Below are positions 63,658-64,000 of a DNA stretch of 64,000 nucleotides, piece after piece (the first letter of the stretch is position 1; the number at the start of each line of letters is the position of its first letter). Source of the DNA: Ensifer adhaerens (GTDB lineage: Bacteria > Pseudomonadota > Alphaproteobacteria > Rhizobiales > Rhizobiaceae); contig NZ_CP118611.1 in assembly GCF_028993555.1 (NCBI RefSeq), forward strand, positions 1,821,501 through 1,885,500. The letters are read 5' to 3'. Under the pieces are notes generated by a model. That model saw nothing but the letters and a program-made list of their open reading frames with translations. It did no database searches and had not been told where the DNA came from. A program made the translations under genes and the position numbers.

Positions 63658-64000
63658 AGCGAGAGAATCCCAGGAAGCGTTCGGCAAGGAAGACGATGCC
63701 GATGGACATGAAGGCGAGCAGTGCCGAGAGGGCTGCGACCGACGGATCGTAGGTGATCTCCATGTAGGAGAGCATGTCGATCGGCAGCGTGCGCACACCC
63801 GGACCGGAGAGGAAGAGCGACACCGGCACCTGGTTGAAACTCGTCACGAAGCCGAGGATGAAGGCGGCAAGAATACCGCTGCGGATGTTCGGCATCACCA
63901 CACGGAAGAAGGCGCCGGCACGCGAGGAGCCGAGCAGGACGGCTGCCTCCTCGATATCGGAACGCAGGTTGTTGAGGCTCGCCGAGACGACGCGCACCGC
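63650..64000 (-). CDS. ABC transporter permease, C-terminal part (cut by window edge)
   Basis: The frame is open to the edge. The visible 116 residues include the EAA loop IEEAAVLLGSSRAGAFFRVVMPNIRSG and three hydrophobic helices, ending GIVFLAERFLGFSRYV. It pairs with the ATPase just downstream. The rest of the transporter lies outside the window. Confidence 0.9.
   Translation of the reverse strand, partial: AVRVVSASLNNLRSDIEEAAVLLGSSRAGAFFRVVMPNIRSGILAAFILGFVTSFNQVPVSLFLSGPGVRTLPIDMLSYMEITYDPSVAALSALLAFMSIGIVFLAERFLGFSRYV

Overview
The window is high-GC alphaproteobacterial DNA that looks like an accessory region (large plasmid, chromid or genomic island) of a Rhizobiaceae member such as Sinorhizobium/Ensifer. 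The reasons are codon usage, the cold-shock protein sequence, the many ABC uptake systems with GntR, LysR and GATase-AraC regulators, a CueR/HmrR copper island, and intergenic double palindromes. The genus is inference. No rRNA, tRNA or CRISPR array was seen.

Layout. (1) 1-7663: amino-acid catabolism locus with an aldehyde dehydrogenase (cut by the left edge), an FAD D-amino-acid oxidoreductase, a DapA-family lyase/deaminase and a polar amino acid ABC importer. It is divergent from a GntR regulator and a ProC-like reductase. The set fits degradation of hydroxyproline or a related imino/D-amino acid to 2-oxoglutarate. (2) 8082-16269: creatinine/creatine locus with creatinase, a convergent creatininase, a LysR regulator, a four-gene PotDBCA-type importer and a GATase-AraC regulator, the last five coupled by ATGA overlaps. 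(3) 16364-25340: scrambled zone with a frameshifted DUF1194 gene, a ParB-like small protein, an ExoX-like exonuclease, a 2H phosphoesterase read in frame into a cold-shock protein, a beheaded LysR gene beside an IS110 element, a secreted deacylase, and decayed sulfatase, epoxide hydrolase and DUF1194 pieces. (4) 25514-34360: secreted amidohydrolase, AI-2E-type permease, glutaminase, MFS exporter, Kef-type antiporter and PTS EIIA protein.

(5) 35129-45064 is the most unusual part. Seven or eight genes on the minus strand form one long operon. They encode three paralogous glycine-rich proteins with a shared architecture, an HExxH metallopeptidase-like protein, a 724-residue protein of unknown family, an AONS-like PLP enzyme, a peptidoglycan-binding/GIY-YIG fusion and an amidohydrolase. 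A consensus sigma-54 promoter (44961-44946) precedes the operon. Two identical-architecture dyads lie 43 bp apart upstream of it. The matching sigma-54 activator gene lies at the far end of the cluster. I do not recognise this system.

(6) 45498-48450: truncated nucleotidyltransferase, methyltransferase, two membrane proteins and a 77-bp copy of the start of the gene at 17580. (7) 48866-57273: copper island with a CueR-type operator, CopA ATPase, CueR, a secreted Cys protein, a lipoprotein, a TolC-like protein, a multicopper oxidase, a cupredoxin, a CusF-like protein and a DUF411 protein. (8) 57396-64000: VOC protein, phosphoribosyltransferase and M20 hydrolase, then a purine salvage locus (adenine deaminase, nucleoside hydrolase, ABC transporter) running off the right edge.
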